A stretch of DNA of 64,000 nucleotides from Nocardia donostiensis (GTDB lineage: Bacteria; Actinomycetota; Actinomycetes; Mycobacteriales; Mycobacteriaceae), in the NCBI RefSeq assembly GCF_002081715.1, contig NZ_MUKP01000005.1, positions 124,001 to 188,000 of the forward strand, written 5' to 3'. A model generated the notes under the pieces. The model saw only the letters and a program-made list of their open reading frames with translations. It was not told the origin of the DNA and did not search any database. Below are positions 20,643 through 29,083 of this stretch, in pieces; within the stretch, counting starts at the first letter, position 1; the number at the start of each line of letters is the position of its first letter. The position numbers and the translations under genes were made by a program.

Positions 20643-21542
20643 TCAGGGGTTGGCAGGGGAAAGTTCCGGGTCACTCCAGCGCAGCGGATTCGCCGCGGGG
20701 AGTTCGACTACTTCGTCGACGGTGAAGTCGACACCGCATTGGGCGCCCGCCCCGTAGGGCGTGGTTTCCCAGTCGATGCGGGCGCGACCGGTGAGCTGCA
20801 GCATGCCGCCGCCGGTCCAGTCGGGGATCAGCAGTCCGCAGCGGGGTTCGGCCATGATGTTGCCGAGGGTCATGAACATCGAATTGCCGCGATAATCCGG
20901 CCAACACAGCCGCGTCGGAGACAAGACCCGCACGAATCCCGGATTTCCGCCGCGGTGGGATGCATCGGCGTTGCCGTCGGAGTCCACGCTGGCGATGAAG
21001 AAGGCATCGGCCGCCTCGATCGCGGCGCGCTGGCGGGCTTCCAGTTCGGCGCTGTGCCGCGGGGACGACGTTTCCGGGCGTCGGCCGCCTGGCATGAGTT
21101 CGCGGCGAGAAATGTACTTCGGGCAGTTGGAGTAGACCTGGTCGACGGCCACCCGCAGCAGCCCGTCGACGCGCCGGGCGGGACCGTTGACCCGCATCCG
21201 CCTGCGCCGCTGCGGCTGCAGTGCGATGAGCCCCACGCGGCAGGGCTCGTCCAGTGTCGCGTGCAACGGATCGCCCGCGACGGGAGTCGCATCGATATCG
21301 ATGGTCCGCGGGTCGATGGCTTGCACGAAGCCCGGTGTCCCGGTCAGTTGCGTCGCCCATGGGCGCCCGCCGGCATCGGCTGCGGCCACCACGATCAGCG
21401 GCTGCGCGGCCAGGAAATCGGCTGCGACCGCGGGTATCTCGGCTTTGACGGTGCGCCCGACCCGTTCGGCGATCCGCTCTTGTCCCAGGCGTTCCTGCAC
21501 AGCCAGCTCGCCCGGATGGTATGGACTCATCGCACTGCTCAT
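20643..21542 (-). CDS. Pyridoxamine 5'-phosphate oxidase-like flavin-binding protein
   Basis: Protein of 299 residues with two split-barrel segments of the pyridoxamine-phosphate oxidase superfamily, the second containing FFIASVDSDGNADASHRGG and DYRGNSMFMTLGNI. In this family the fold binds FMN or F420 and reduces or oxidises small molecules. The middle region contains KYISRRE, also common to the group. ATG 21542 is chosen; ATG 21530 four codons later is possible and neither has a strong ribosome site. It starts only 8 bases after the VOC gene stop, suggesting one transcript. Confidence 0.75.
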   Translation of the reverse strand: MSSAMSPYHPGELAVQERLGQERIAERVGRTVKAEIPAVAADFLAAQPLIVVAAADAGGRPWATQLTGTPGFVQAIDPRTIDIDATPVAGDPLHATLDEPCRVGLIALQPQRRRRMRVNGPARRVDGLLRVAVDQVYSNCPKYISRRELMPGGRRPETSSPRHSAELEARQRAAIEAADAFFIASVDSDGNADASHRGGNPGFVRVLSPTRLCWPDYRGNSMFMTLGNIMAEPRCGLLIPDWTGGGMLQLTGRARIDWETTPYGAGAQCGVDFTVDEVVELPAANPLRWSDPELSPANP

Positions 21543-21549
21543 CGTTCGA

Positions 21550-22011
21550 TCAGAAGAATCCGCAGGTCGGTGCCGCACCGCTGGGGGCGGGGGCGGATTC
21601 GGCGCCGACGGGCGCGTAGATCTCGAGCCGGATGCCGTCGGGATCGGCGAAGAAGATGCCGCCGGAGGCGACGCCTTCACCGTGCGCGACGACGCCGTCG
21701 TGGAAGAAGGTCACCGACCTTTCCCGGAGCACCGCTTCGATCGACCGCACCTGTTCGATGGTGTCGACGTGGAAGGACAGGTGGTGCAGGCCGGGTGTTC
21801 CGGTGGAGAACGCCCCTTCGCTCTGCTGCCACAGCGTGATGACGAGTTGACCGTCGTTTCCCAGGAATGCCCATCGTTGATCCGTTTCGCTGCCGGTGGC
21901 CAGTGTCTGGAAGCCGAGCACATCGCGGTAGAAGCGCGCTGAGGTATCCAGATCGGTCACGTTCAGGCCGATATGGCCGGTGGCGAGGCGGGGCGCGGCG
22001 ACTGCGGTCAT
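21550..22011 (-). CDS. VOC family (glyoxalase/bleomycin-resistance fold) protein
   Basis: 153-residue protein with the paired beta-alpha-beta-beta-beta modules of the vicinal-oxygen-chelate fold. Likely metal ligands are His13 (TGHIGLNV), His76 or His77 (GLHHLSF) and Glu130 (IRLEIYAP). Such proteins open rings, isomerise thiol adducts or bind drugs; the substrate is not evident. A strong GAGGAGG precedes ATG 22011. It is the first gene of the unit facing the CGNR regulator across a 158-base spacer. Confidence 0.85.
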   Translation of the reverse strand: MTAVAAPRLATGHIGLNVTDLDTSARFYRDVLGFQTLATGSETDQRWAFLGNDGQLVITLWQQSEGAFSTGTPGLHHLSFHVDTIEQVRSIEAVLRERSVTFFHDGVVAHGEGVASGGIFFADPDGIRLEIYAPVGAESAPAPSGAAPTCGFF

Positions 22012-22053
22012 GGTTGATCCTCCTCGAGGGAACTAACTCCCAAAGAATGTTTG

Positions 22054-22117
22054 AGCGGTTAGAACCATAGCCACGACCGACAGCGGCCGTCAACCGCTAA
22101 ACTTCTTTTAGGCGGTT
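22054..22117. promoter_or_regulatory. Three copies of a GCGGTT element between the VOC and CGNR genes
   Basis: The motif TTT-N2-GCGGTT-like occurs three times: TTTGAGCGGTT on the plus strand ending at 22060, TTTAGCGGTT on the minus strand over 22092-22101, and TTTAGGCGGTT ending at 22117. The first two form an inverted pair. Placement in the divergent promoter region suggests an operator of the neighbouring regulator; this is inference. Confidence 0.45.
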
Positions 22118-22169
22118 ACACACAGAACAGCTGCCCGAATTCCGGGAAGGAAGCCGATACCCTCACCGC

Positions 22170-22685
22170 ATGCTCGACCCACGTCCCCACCTCGGCGAAC
22201 CGCTGGCATTGGACCTGCTGAACACGCGGTGGGTCGACGACGGCCCGCAAGACCTGCTCACCGATCTGACAGGCCTGCGGATCTGGCTGACCACGACAGA
22301 ACTGGCCGATACGGCGCCGGTAGACACCCGCACCCTCGAGGCCGTGCTTGCGGCGCGCACGGCCATCTACGACGCCGTCGTGCACGGCGCGAAAGAAGGG
22401 ATCAACGAAGTACTCGGCCACGGCCGCCTCCGCCGAAGCCTCACCGACGACGGTCCCACCACCACCCCCGACATCGCCGACCCCGCCTGGCTCCCCGCCT
22501 GGCTGGCCGCCGACAACCTGCTACACCTGCTCGCGGAGGCGCCACACCGCATCCGGCAATGCGCCCACCCCCACTGCGTCCTGTTCTTCTACGACACCTC
22601 GAAAAACGGCACTCGCCGCTGGCATTCCATGACCACCTGCGGCAACCGCACCAAGGCGGCGCGCCACTACGCCAAGAAGACGTGA
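22170..22685 (+). CDS. CGNR zinc-finger domain protein (ABATE-type regulator)
   Basis: Putative transcription regulator of 171 residues. The N-terminal part (LALDLLNTRWV near residues 12-22) is the stress-related ABATE-like domain; the C-terminus is the CGNR zinc finger, with Cys residues in RQCAHPHCVLFFYDTS and the diagnostic TTCGNRTKAARHY. CGNR proteins are thought to sense ligands and bind DNA. It is divergent from the VOC/flavoprotein/NTF2-like unit, which it probably controls. It converges with the DUF3046 gene, 10 bases apart. Confidence 0.85.
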   Translation: MLDPRPHLGEPLALDLLNTRWVDDGPQDLLTDLTGLRIWLTTTELADTAPVDTRTLEAVLAARTAIYDAVVHGAKEGINEVLGHGRLRRSLTDDGPTTTPDIADPAWLPAWLAADNLLHLLAEAPHRIRQCAHPHCVLFFYDTSKNGTRRWHSMTTCGNRTKAARHYAKKT

Positions 22686-22695
22686 CGGCGGATAC

Positions 22696-22890
22696 TCACC
22701 ACCGCGAGCGGGGTACGTCGAATTCGGCGCACAGCGCGCGCCAGACCTCGCGGGGGTCGACGCCCGCTTCGATGGCGGCGGCGCCGGTGCGACTGCCCAG
22801 AGCATGGATGACATGGTCGTTGAGCAGAACGTCACCGCGGGAGACGCCGAACTCGGTGTGCAGCAGTTCCTGGAATTCGGTCAATCGCAC
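22696..22890 (-). CDS. DUF3046 protein (Rv2738c type)
   Basis: Small soluble protein of 64 residues. The sequence VRLTEFQELLHTEFG at the start and GVDPREVWRALCAEFDVP at the end are the two hallmark blocks of DUF3046, found next to recA across mycobacteria. Function unknown. GTG 22890 is chosen from the family N-terminus (MRLTEF); no Shine-Dalgarno sequence is evident, so it may be leaderless or coupled to the upstream gene 56 bases away. Confidence 0.8.
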   Translation of the reverse strand: MRLTEFQELLHTEFGVSRGDVLLNDHVIHALGSRTGAAAIEAGVDPREVWRALCAEFDVPRSRW

Positions 22891-22946
22891 CGTGCCGAAG
22901 ATACCCGAGATACCCGCCGCTGTTGCTCGAGGCCCGGCGGGTTCGA

Positions 22947-24110
22947 TCAGCCGGCGCGGACGGCGCCGCGGACCCGACGGCAGATGCGCACCGGGTCCGA
23001 GACGGTGCGCACGCCTGCAGCCGCGCGTTGCGCCGCTTGGGTGAAGCGCGGGTCGTCCAGTATCCGCAGGACGGCGTCGCGGACGGCGTCGGGAGTCAAG
23101 GGCCGGACGAGCAGTGAACTCCCTTGCCGGGCCGCGCGATTGGCCAATTCCCATTGGTCGCCGCCCCCGGGAACGGTGACCACCGGGACGCCGGCGGTCA
23201 GCGATTTCGCGAGCAGGCCGTGGCCGCCGCCGCCGACGACGACCGCGGCATGGCCGAGCAGTTCGTCCTGACGGCCGAGGCCCGCGGTCGCCCACGGCGG
23301 CAGTGCGGCGGGCGGTTCGTCGAGCATGGAGATGACGACGCGGACACCGGCGCCGTCCAGCGCCGACAGGACGGTTTCGGCCATCCCCTGCACACCGGTG
23401 TGCGCGGTCGACGGCGCCACCAGCACCAGCGGCTCGGCTCCGGGCGGCAGTTCCAGGGTCCGGTTGGTGGGCTCCCACAGCAGCGGCCCGACCAGATGCG
23501 CTTCGTCGGGCCAGTCGGGACGCGGTACTTCCAGCGCGGGCAGGGTGGCGATCAGCCTGGCGGCCGGGCCGGGGTCGGCTGCGGGCAATCCGATGCTCTG
23601 CCTGGCCTGTTCGCGTTGCCGCTGCCCTTGGCGGATGGCTCGGGCGGTCATCGCGCGCAGCATCCCGTCCCGCAGGTGACCCCGCACGCCGGTTCCGGGC
23701 GCGAGGCCGCTGCCGATCGGCGGCAACCCCTTCGACGGCTGGTACAGCGGATGCGGGGACAGTTCCACCCAGGGCACCCGCAGCCGTTCGGCGGCCATAC
23801 CGCCGCCCGCGGTGAGCACATCGGCGACAACGAGTTCGGGCAGCATCGCGCTCAGGTCCGGCAGGATTTCGGTGGAAATATGCGCGGCGCGTTCGTGGAT
23901 GCGTTGCCCGGCGTCGGCGTCGTCATCGCTGGAGCGCGGGGCCAGGCCTTTCAGCCTGCGCACCCCGATACCGGCGTCGCGGGCGGCGTCGAACCAGCGT
24001 GGTCCGGTGAACAGTACCGGCTCGTCGCCTGCCTCGAGAAAACGCAGGCACAACGCGATAGCGGGAAACGCGTGCCCCGGATCGGGGCCGGCGACAACGG
24101 CTACTCGCAT
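22947..24110 (-). CDS. Glycosyltransferase, UGT/MGT type (Rv2739c homologue)
   Basis: GT-B fold glycosyltransferase of 387 residues. The N-terminus MRVAVVAGPDPGHAFPAIAL is the acceptor-domain opening of family-1 transferases; the C-terminal half carries the nucleotide-sugar binding region with VVVGGGGHGLLAKSLTAGVPVV and VPGGGDQWELANR, like the HGG and GDQ motifs of MGT enzymes. Donor sugar and acceptor are unknown. ATG 24110 gives the normal N-terminus. It follows the PIG-L gene by 78 bases and precedes DUF3046, probably in one transcript. Confidence 0.8.
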   Translation of the reverse strand: MRVAVVAGPDPGHAFPAIALCLRFLEAGDEPVLFTGPRWFDAARDAGIGVRRLKGLAPRSSDDDADAGQRIHERAAHISTEILPDLSAMLPELVVADVLTAGGGMAAERLRVPWVELSPHPLYQPSKGLPPIGSGLAPGTGVRGHLRDGMLRAMTARAIRQGQRQREQARQSIGLPAADPGPAARLIATLPALEVPRPDWPDEAHLVGPLLWEPTNRTLELPPGAEPLVLVAPSTAHTGVQGMAETVLSALDGAGVRVVISMLDEPPAALPPWATAGLGRQDELLGHAAVVVGGGGHGLLAKSLTAGVPVVTVPGGGDQWELANRAARQGSSLLVRPLTPDAVRDAVLRILDDPRFTQAAQRAAAGVRTVSDPVRICRRVRGAVRAG

Positions 24111-24188
24111 CCGCTCAGACTGCCACATGGGCCGGTATCGCGCGCGGGGCACCGATCGTGCCCGTGGCAGGCCCGTCGAGCACTGCGG

Positions 24189-24908
24189 TCACCCGGCGAA
24201 ATAGAACAGTTCGAAGCCGACTGCGCGTTCGGCGGGAAACCCGTCCTTGGGCCCGGTGGCCATACCGACTACCGCCCGCACCTGGTCGGTGATCGGTTCG
24301 GAACTCAATGCCTCCAGGTAGCGGCGGTGTTCGGCCAGGGATGCCTCGGCTTGGGCGATGGTGCCGGTGACGTCGACGGCATGGGTTGCTTTCGGTCCGA
24401 CGACGGCGGCCCAGCGGGGTGTCCAGGGCTCCAGGTCGGCGAGTTCGCGGAAGATCCATTCGTTGCCCGCGTCGGAGATCGCGTCGAGTCCGGCGCGCCC
24501 GACGGCGCGATGGTCGGCACTGTTGACGTAGCCGGGGCCCCAGGTGTCGCCGAAGTTGGACAGCACCACCAGCTCCGGGCGGTGCCGCCGGATCGCGGCC
24601 GCAAGGTCGCGGCGCAGCGCGAGGCTTTCCTCGACCCGCCCGTCGGGGTAGCCGAGGAACTCCACTTCGGTGACGCCGACCACCGCGGCCGAGGCGAGTT
24701 CCTCGGCTTCGCGCAGCGGGCCCGCGTCCGCCGGTGCCATACCGGCGATTCCGGCTTCACCGGAGGTCACCAGTAGGTAGCGGATGTCTTTGCCCTGTCC
24801 TGTCCAGCGGGCCACTGCTGCGGCGGCGCCGTACTCGATATCGTCGGGATGCGCGACGATCACCAGTCCGCGCTGCCAGTCCTCGGGTAGCTGTTCCATA
24901 CCCGCCAT
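24189..24908 (-). CDS. PIG-L/LmbE family deacetylase
   Basis: Zinc-dependent N-deacetylase-like protein of 239 residues. The zinc-binding motif AHPDDIE lies at about residues 19-25, a second His-containing block is SADHRAVGRAGLDA, and VVLSNFGDTWGPG is conserved in the family. Relatives include MshB and Mca of mycothiol metabolism and sugar deacetylases; this protein is shorter than MshB and its substrate is not evident. ATG 24908 or 24899 may be used. Next to a glycosyltransferase, a role in deacetylating an amino sugar is plausible but inferred. Confidence 0.85.
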   Translation of the reverse strand: MAGMEQLPEDWQRGLVIVAHPDDIEYGAAAAVARWTGQGKDIRYLLVTSGEAGIAGMAPADAGPLREAEELASAAVVGVTEVEFLGYPDGRVEESLALRRDLAAAIRRHRPELVVLSNFGDTWGPGYVNSADHRAVGRAGLDAISDAGNEWIFRELADLEPWTPRWAAVVGPKATHAVDVTGTIAQAEASLAEHRRYLEALSSEPITDQVRAVVGMATGPKDGFPAERAVGFELFYFAG

Positions 24909-24976
24909 TCAAACATCGCCGCGGGCACAGCAACGGCAGGTGCACCGTGGGTTCCGGTGCGCGAGTTCGCGTGGTG

Positions 24977-25147
24977 TCAGAGTTTGCTCACGCTGTTGTC
25001 CGAGCCCGAAAACGCCTTGTACAGCAGGTAGAGTCCGAACACCACGGCGCTGATCAGCAGGATCGGGAACAGTCCTTCGATGAGCGCGCCGATGATGGTC
25101 AGCGCGATCCATACGACGGCGACTATGCCGATGATTTTCCATAGCAT
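24977..25147 (-). CDS. Small membrane protein, 56 residues
   Basis: A short gene with good signals: ATG 25147 preceded by GGGAG at 7 bases, and TGA at 24979-24977. The product opens MLWKIIGIVAVVWIALTIIG, followed by a second hydrophobic helix (LFPILLISAVVFGLYLLY) and a polar tail FSGSDNSVSKL. This is a two-helix hairpin protein of a kind common near actinobacterial envelope genes. GC-rich third codon positions support coding. Function unknown. Confidence 0.7.
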   Translation of the reverse strand: MLWKIIGIVAVVWIALTIIGALIEGLFPILLISAVVFGLYLLYKAFSGSDNSVSKL

Positions 25148-25352
25148 TTCGTGTCTCCCAACAGTCCGGTCCCTCGATCATGGCATTGCCGATTCGCGAA
25201 ATCACCAGGCCAGGACGGATATCCGGGTGAATATCAGGGTTGTCCCTGACATCGGATCGGTTGCCGGGCAGCGATGTGTGCGGGTCGAGTTCGGTTCATC
25301 GTGAGCGCAATAATGTCCCGGCCACGACGGCGAACACCTGGCGTCGACGGCC

Positions 25353-25871
25353 ATGACGACTTCGACGACACCGCTCACGACATCACCGAGGCCACCGCCG
25401 TGGCCGTGGACCCGAAGAAGCCGCCGTGGTGTTCCGCGCGGCGGACATCCCACAGGGTCGGGTGGGCAGTTCGATCGCTGTGGGCAAGTACCGCCTGGCC
25501 GCGGACGAACCGTCCGGGCTCGGCGGCGAGAACACGGCGCCGAATCGGGTGGAGGTGTTCCCGGCGTCGCTGATCTCCTGCCAGGTCGTCACCTACCGGT
25601 TCTGGACGCAAGCGACTCGGCATTGTGGTCGATGATCTGTCGGTGGACGCCGAGGGCGATTTGGATGTGCGTGGTTTCTCCGGCCTGGACGACACGGTGC
25701 GCGCGGGGTTCCAGCAGGTCCGGGTCACCGTCCGGGTGTACGGCCCGGAAAGCCCTGAACGCTACGCAGAATTGCAGCGCGCGTGGACGCGCACTGCCGG
25801 TGTTCGACCTGGCTACGGGCGCCACACCGGTGCATACGACGCTGCAGGCGAATCAGTCCGTCGACGATTGA
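25353..25871 (+). pseudogene. OsmC-family peroxiredoxin, disrupted by several frameshifts
   Basis: The three frames of this stretch together spell an OsmC-like protein: TEATAVAVDPKK, then VVFRAADIPQGRVGSSIAVG with GGENTAPNRVEVFPASLISC and VVTYRFW, then LGIVVDDLSVDAEGDLDVRG with VRVYGPESPERYAELQRA, and last VFDLATGATPVHTTLQA. Each junction changes frame (0, 2, 1, 2, 0 relative), so at least four indels are needed to rebuild it. The conserved catalytic Cys of SLISCQVV is still present. Intact relatives reduce organic hydroperoxides. The upstream 205 bases hold no gene. Sequencing error is possible but four indels in 520 bases argue for decay. Confidence 0.75.
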
Positions 25872-25899
25872 GTTCGCCGATGCACCCGGCCGGGACCGG

Positions 25900-26790
25900 T
25901 CAGGAGTGCCGGTAGGCGCCGGTACCGGGTGTCGCCGCAGGTATCCCGGCGGGGTGGTCCGCGAGTTCGGTGAGCGCTTGCGCCCAGCCGTCCAACCGGT
26001 CGGCGGCATGACGCAGGTCGGCGACGATCACCTCGAATTCGTGGCGGACCACGGCGGTGGCCGGTACGGCGAGGATGCGGCCCGCTGCGGCCACGATCTG
26101 CTCGTATTCGGCGATGCCTGCGTCCAGCCGGGACAGCGCCGGGGCTATGTTCTGCGACAACGCTGCTGTGGCATCGGGGTTCGACCGGCCGAGGGTGTCG
26201 ACGGCACGCTCCATCGCGGCGATATCGGAGGCCAGTGCGTCGAGTGCGGCGGCCCCCGACGCGGCGGTGCCGAGCATATCGGCGAGTTCGTCGTCGGGTA
26301 GGCGGCAAGTGCGCGCCAGCTGCTCCCCTAGTTCGTGCAGGGCGCGTTCGGCGCGCGCCAATCGCGCCATCGGGGCGCGCACCGCGGATCGGGCGGGCGG
26401 CAGTTTGCGCGGTAGATAGGCGGCGCGCGGCAACGGCAGCTGCCGCAGTCTCAGGTACCGGCGGGTGCTCAGGGCGGTGCCGGTGACCAATGCGACGGCA
26501 CCGCCGCCGAAGACCACCACAGCCCAGGCGGGCGCGGAGACGACGATCAGCCCGACCGCGCCTACGGTGGTGATTCCGGAGGCGGTGCCTAGCCGCAGGC
26601 TGCGCCGCCGCGCCCGGCGCCGTTTCCGTAGTTCGCGTTCGCGGGGGTCGGCCCAGCGGCGCACCGCGACCAGCGCGTGTTCCCCGGCTTCGCGCAGGGT
26701 GTCCGGCAGGGCGGCGGCCTGGCCGTCCGCTGGCCGGGCGCGCACGAGATCTCGGGGTCCGGCCCAAGTGCGGGACCGCTTGTGGCTCAT
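25900..26790 (-). CDS. pspM: Phage-shock envelope stress protein PspM (Rv2743c homologue)
   Basis: Membrane protein of 296 residues. A basic N-terminal region (RELRKRRRARRRSLR) precedes two close transmembrane helices around residues 70-105 (TTVGAVGLIVVSAPAWAVVV and the next), then a long helical, mostly soluble C-terminal half. This architecture and its place after pspA and clgR match the mycobacterial PspM, which partners PspA in envelope stress. The M. tuberculosis neighbour PspN (Rv2742c) is not found downstream. Assignment rests on synteny and architecture, as sequence similarity in this family is low. Confidence 0.7.
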   Translation of the reverse strand: MSHKRSRTWAGPRDLVRARPADGQAAALPDTLREAGEHALVAVRRWADPRERELRKRRRARRRSLRLGTASGITTVGAVGLIVVSAPAWAVVVFGGGAVALVTGTALSTRRYLRLRQLPLPRAAYLPRKLPPARSAVRAPMARLARAERALHELGEQLARTCRLPDDELADMLGTAASGAAALDALASDIAAMERAVDTLGRSNPDATAALSQNIAPALSRLDAGIAEYEQIVAAAGRILAVPATAVVRHEFEVIVADLRHAADRLDGWAQALTELADHPAGIPAATPGTGAYRHS

Positions 26791-26820
26791 GTTCTGGTGT
26801 CCTTCGCCGACCCGTGACCG

Positions 26821-27654
26821 CTACTGCTGCGCGGTCTGTCCCTTGTTCATCTGCGGCTGCGCCTGGGCCGGGTCGGCCTGGGTCTTGGCGGCGTCGAGCG
26901 CCGAGGGCTGACCGCCCGAGGGCAGGGCCTCGCCGCGCATCGAGGCGCGGATCTGCTCGAGTTTACTGTGGCCCGCCATCTGAACGCTGGCCTGCTGGAC
27001 CTCGAGCATGCGGCCTTGCACGGAGTTCTGCGCGAGTTCGGCGGCGCCGATCGCGGTAGCGTAACGCCGTTCGATCTTGTCGCGGACGGCGTCGAGGCTC
27101 GGCACGTTGCCCGGCGCGGACAGAGTGCTGTCCATGCGTTGCAGCGAGGCCGACACCTGCTCCTGCATCTTGGCCTGTTCCAGCTGGCTGAGCAGTTTGG
27201 TGCGCTCGGCGACCTTCTGCTGCAGCAGCATGGCGTTCTGCTCGACTGCCTTCTTGGCCTGCGCTGCCGCCTGCAGCGACTGGTCGTGCAGCACCTTCAG
27301 GTCTTCGACCGACTGTTCGGCGGTGACCAGCTGCGCGGCGAAGGCCTCGGCCGCGTTGGTGTACTGGATCGCCTTCTCGGTATCGCCCGCCGCGGTGGCC
27401 TGATCGGCCAGCAGCACCGCCTGCCTGGCGTTGGCGTTGAGTTTCTCGACCTCGTCGAGCTGCCGGTTGAGCTTCATCTCCAGCTGGCGCTGATTGCCGA
27501 TCACCGACGCCGCCTGCTGGGACAGCGCCTGGTGCTGACGCTGGGCTTCTTCGATCGCCTGCTGAATCTGGACCTTCGGATCCGCATGCTCCTCGATCTT
27601 GGAATCGAAGAGGGCCATCAGGTACTTCCAGGCCTTCACGAACGGATTAGCCAT
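26821..27654 (-). CDS. pspA: PspA/IM30 family membrane-stress protein
   Basis: Peripheral inner-membrane protein that assembles on damaged membrane, 277 residues. It starts [20 protein letters not shown], the amphipathic first helix of the family, followed by a long Gln/Ala/Glu-rich coiled coil ([16 protein letters not shown]) and a low-complexity Gln/Pro tail. It is the Rv2744c (35-kDa antigen) homologue. ATG 27654 is the family start; a longer reading from 27714 lacks support. It is 30 bases upstream of pspM and 286 bases after clgR, a gap in which I see no gene. Confidence 0.9.
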   Translation of the reverse strand: MANPFVKAWKYLMALFDSKIEEHADPKVQIQQAIEEAQRQHQALSQQAASVIGNQRQLEMKLNRQLDEVEKLNANARQAVLLADQATAAGDTEKAIQYTNAAEAFAAQLVTAEQSVEDLKVLHDQSLQAAAQAKKAVEQNAMLLQQKVAERTKLLSQLEQAKMQEQVSASLQRMDSTLSAPGNVPSLDAVRDKIERRYATAIGAAELAQNSVQGRMLEVQQASVQMAGHSKLEQIRASMRGEALPSGGQPSALDAAKTQADPAQAQPQMNKGQTAQQ

Positions 27655-27939
27655 CGATTGATCCCGCCTCCATCTGCTGTGCCGCGTTCCGCGACTCCAG
27701 TGCGCGACCGTCACGCACCCGGTATATGCCTATCCTCCAGCAGCGCGGCCCACAGTGCGCCCACCGAGAGCCGACGCGTCCCGGGGCCGCGAACTCGTGC
27801 CCCGCGCCCGATACGAATCTATCGGTTCGCGCGCGCAATGCGCATCGCCGCACGCGACGGTAGTTTCCGGCACCGCCGGAACGAAACAGCTCCGCCACTG
27901 CCGATCGAGCGATCGGTGGTCCACCACCGTCACCGGTGA

Positions 27940-28413
27940 TCAGGCGGCCTTCACCAGGACCAGCGTTCCACCGCGTGGCGCCGGAATGACGATCCGGGTG
28001 TCCTCGGCGACATGGGTGGCCGTCGTCCCCGCGCCTGCGGCCGACATCGTGGCCCCTGCTGTCGAGTGCTCCGCCGCGGGTTCGTCGGCCGTCGTGTCCT
28101 GGTCGGGCGCGGGGGGCGCTGCGCCCGCGGGGACCGTTTCGCGGGTTTCGGCGGCGGGGGTCAGGACACCGGCGGCCAGGTCCTGGCCCGCGATGATCGT
28201 GCTCACGTCCCACAGCACCTGCGACAGCGGAACATCGAGTGCCTCGCAGATCGCGGCCAGCAGCTCACTGGAGGCTTCTTTGCGGCCACGTTCGACCTCG
28301 GACAGATAGCCCAGGCTGACCCGGGCCGAGGTGGAGACTTCCCGCAGCGTCCGGCTCTGGGCGAGGCGAGCACGCCGCAGACTGTCCCCGATCGCTTCTC
28401 GCAGCAGCGTCAT
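27940..28413 (-). CDS. clgR: XRE-family regulator ClgR
   Basis: DNA-binding activator of protease and envelope-stress genes, 157 residues. An HTH of the XRE type lies at about 17-42 ([21 protein letters not shown]). The middle is a Pro/Thr/Ala-rich linker; the last residues [17 protein letters not shown] include the typical hydrophobic ClgR tail, which in relatives is a proteolysis signal (VxA-type end). ATG 28413 has AAGGAGAAG 3-4 bases upstream. In mycobacteria ClgR activates the clgR-pspA operon; a 14-bp palindrome lies just upstream here. Confidence 0.9.
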   Translation of the reverse strand: MTLLREAIGDSLRRARLAQSRTLREVSTSARVSLGYLSEVERGRKEASSELLAAICEALDVPLSQVLWDVSTIIAGQDLAAGVLTPAAETRETVPAGAAPPAPDQDTTADEPAAEHSTAGATMSAAGAGTTATHVAEDTRIVIPAPRGGTLVLVKAA

Positions 28414-28445
28414 CGCCTTCTCCTTTTTCCGGTATTACTCGGCTG

Positions 28446-28459
28446 CGGCGCATGCGCCG
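28446..28459. promoter_or_regulatory. 14-bp palindrome upstream of clgR
   Basis: CGGCGCATGCGCCG is a perfect 14-base palindrome 33 bases before the clgR start codon. ClgR sites contain CGC and GCG half-sites, but with a longer spacer, so autoregulation is possible rather than shown. Confidence 0.3.
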
Positions 28460-28522
28460 TCCTCTTGGCACAACGTCCGAGGCGACCTGGTTGGTTCCCC
28501 ATGCAGGCGATCCGGACGCAGA

Positions 28523-29083
28523 TCATCCGGTCTCCGCCGCGGCCCGCACGCATCGCAGCAGTTCCTGGACCGCCACCTGTGTTGCACCGAATCTGATGTT
28601 CCACCGGTCGCCGGCCAGTTTCAACCGCATCACCTCGGTATGCCCGGATCCGGCCAGGCCGAGGAACACGGTGCCGGGGCTGTGACCGCCTTGCGGATCC
28701 GGTCCGGCGACACCGGTCAGACCGATACCCCAGTCCGCACCGCAGCGGGTCCGGGCGCCGACAGCGAGCTGTTCGGCGGTACCCGCCGCGACCGGGCCCT
28801 CGACGGCCAGCAGGTCGGCACTGACGCCGGCCAGGGTGTTCTTGAGGTCGGTGGCGTAAACGACGAGCCCGCCGCGCAGGACGAGGCTGGCGCCCGGAAT
28901 TCCGGCAATGGTGGCGGTCAACAGGCCCGCGGTCAGCGATTCGGCGGTCGCGACGGTCTGCTCGGCGGTGGTCAGCGCCCCGACCAGCGCACCGGCGGCG
29001 GTAGCGGCGGTGAGCGGGTCGGAGTTCGTGGGTGACTGCGGGCTCCTCGGTGGGCTCGGGGCGTCGTGTGGATCCGAGGTCAT
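28523..29083 (-). CDS. CinA C-terminal domain protein (nicotinamide-nucleotide amidase type)
   Basis: 186 residues, of which about 25-180 form the CinA C-terminal domain: VATAESLTAGLLTATIAGIPG, the catalytic-type Ser and Tyr region (VVYATDLKNTLAGV), GIGLTGVAGPDPQGG and GTVFLGLAG. This domain deamidates nicotinamide mononucleotide in the pyridine-nucleotide salvage cycle. The N-terminal molybdopterin-binding domain of full-length CinA is absent, as in PncC proteins; a Ser/Pro tail precedes the domain. ATG 29083 overlaps the pgsA stop by ATGA. Confidence 0.85.
   Translation of the reverse strand: MTSDPHDAPSPPRSPQSPTNSDPLTAATAAGALVGALTTAEQTVATAESLTAGLLTATIAGIPGASLVLRGGLVVYATDLKNTLAGVSADLLAVEGPVAAGTAEQLAVGARTRCGADWGIGLTGVAGPDPQGGHSPGTVFLGLAGSGHTEVMRLKLAGDRWNIRFGATQVAVQELLRCVRAAAETG

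Noticed and set aside
22696-23478. A 260-codon frame spanning DUF3046 and part of the glycosyltransferase
   Set aside because: Only its last 64 codons match a known family; the rest is an out-of-frame shadow of the glycosyltransferase.
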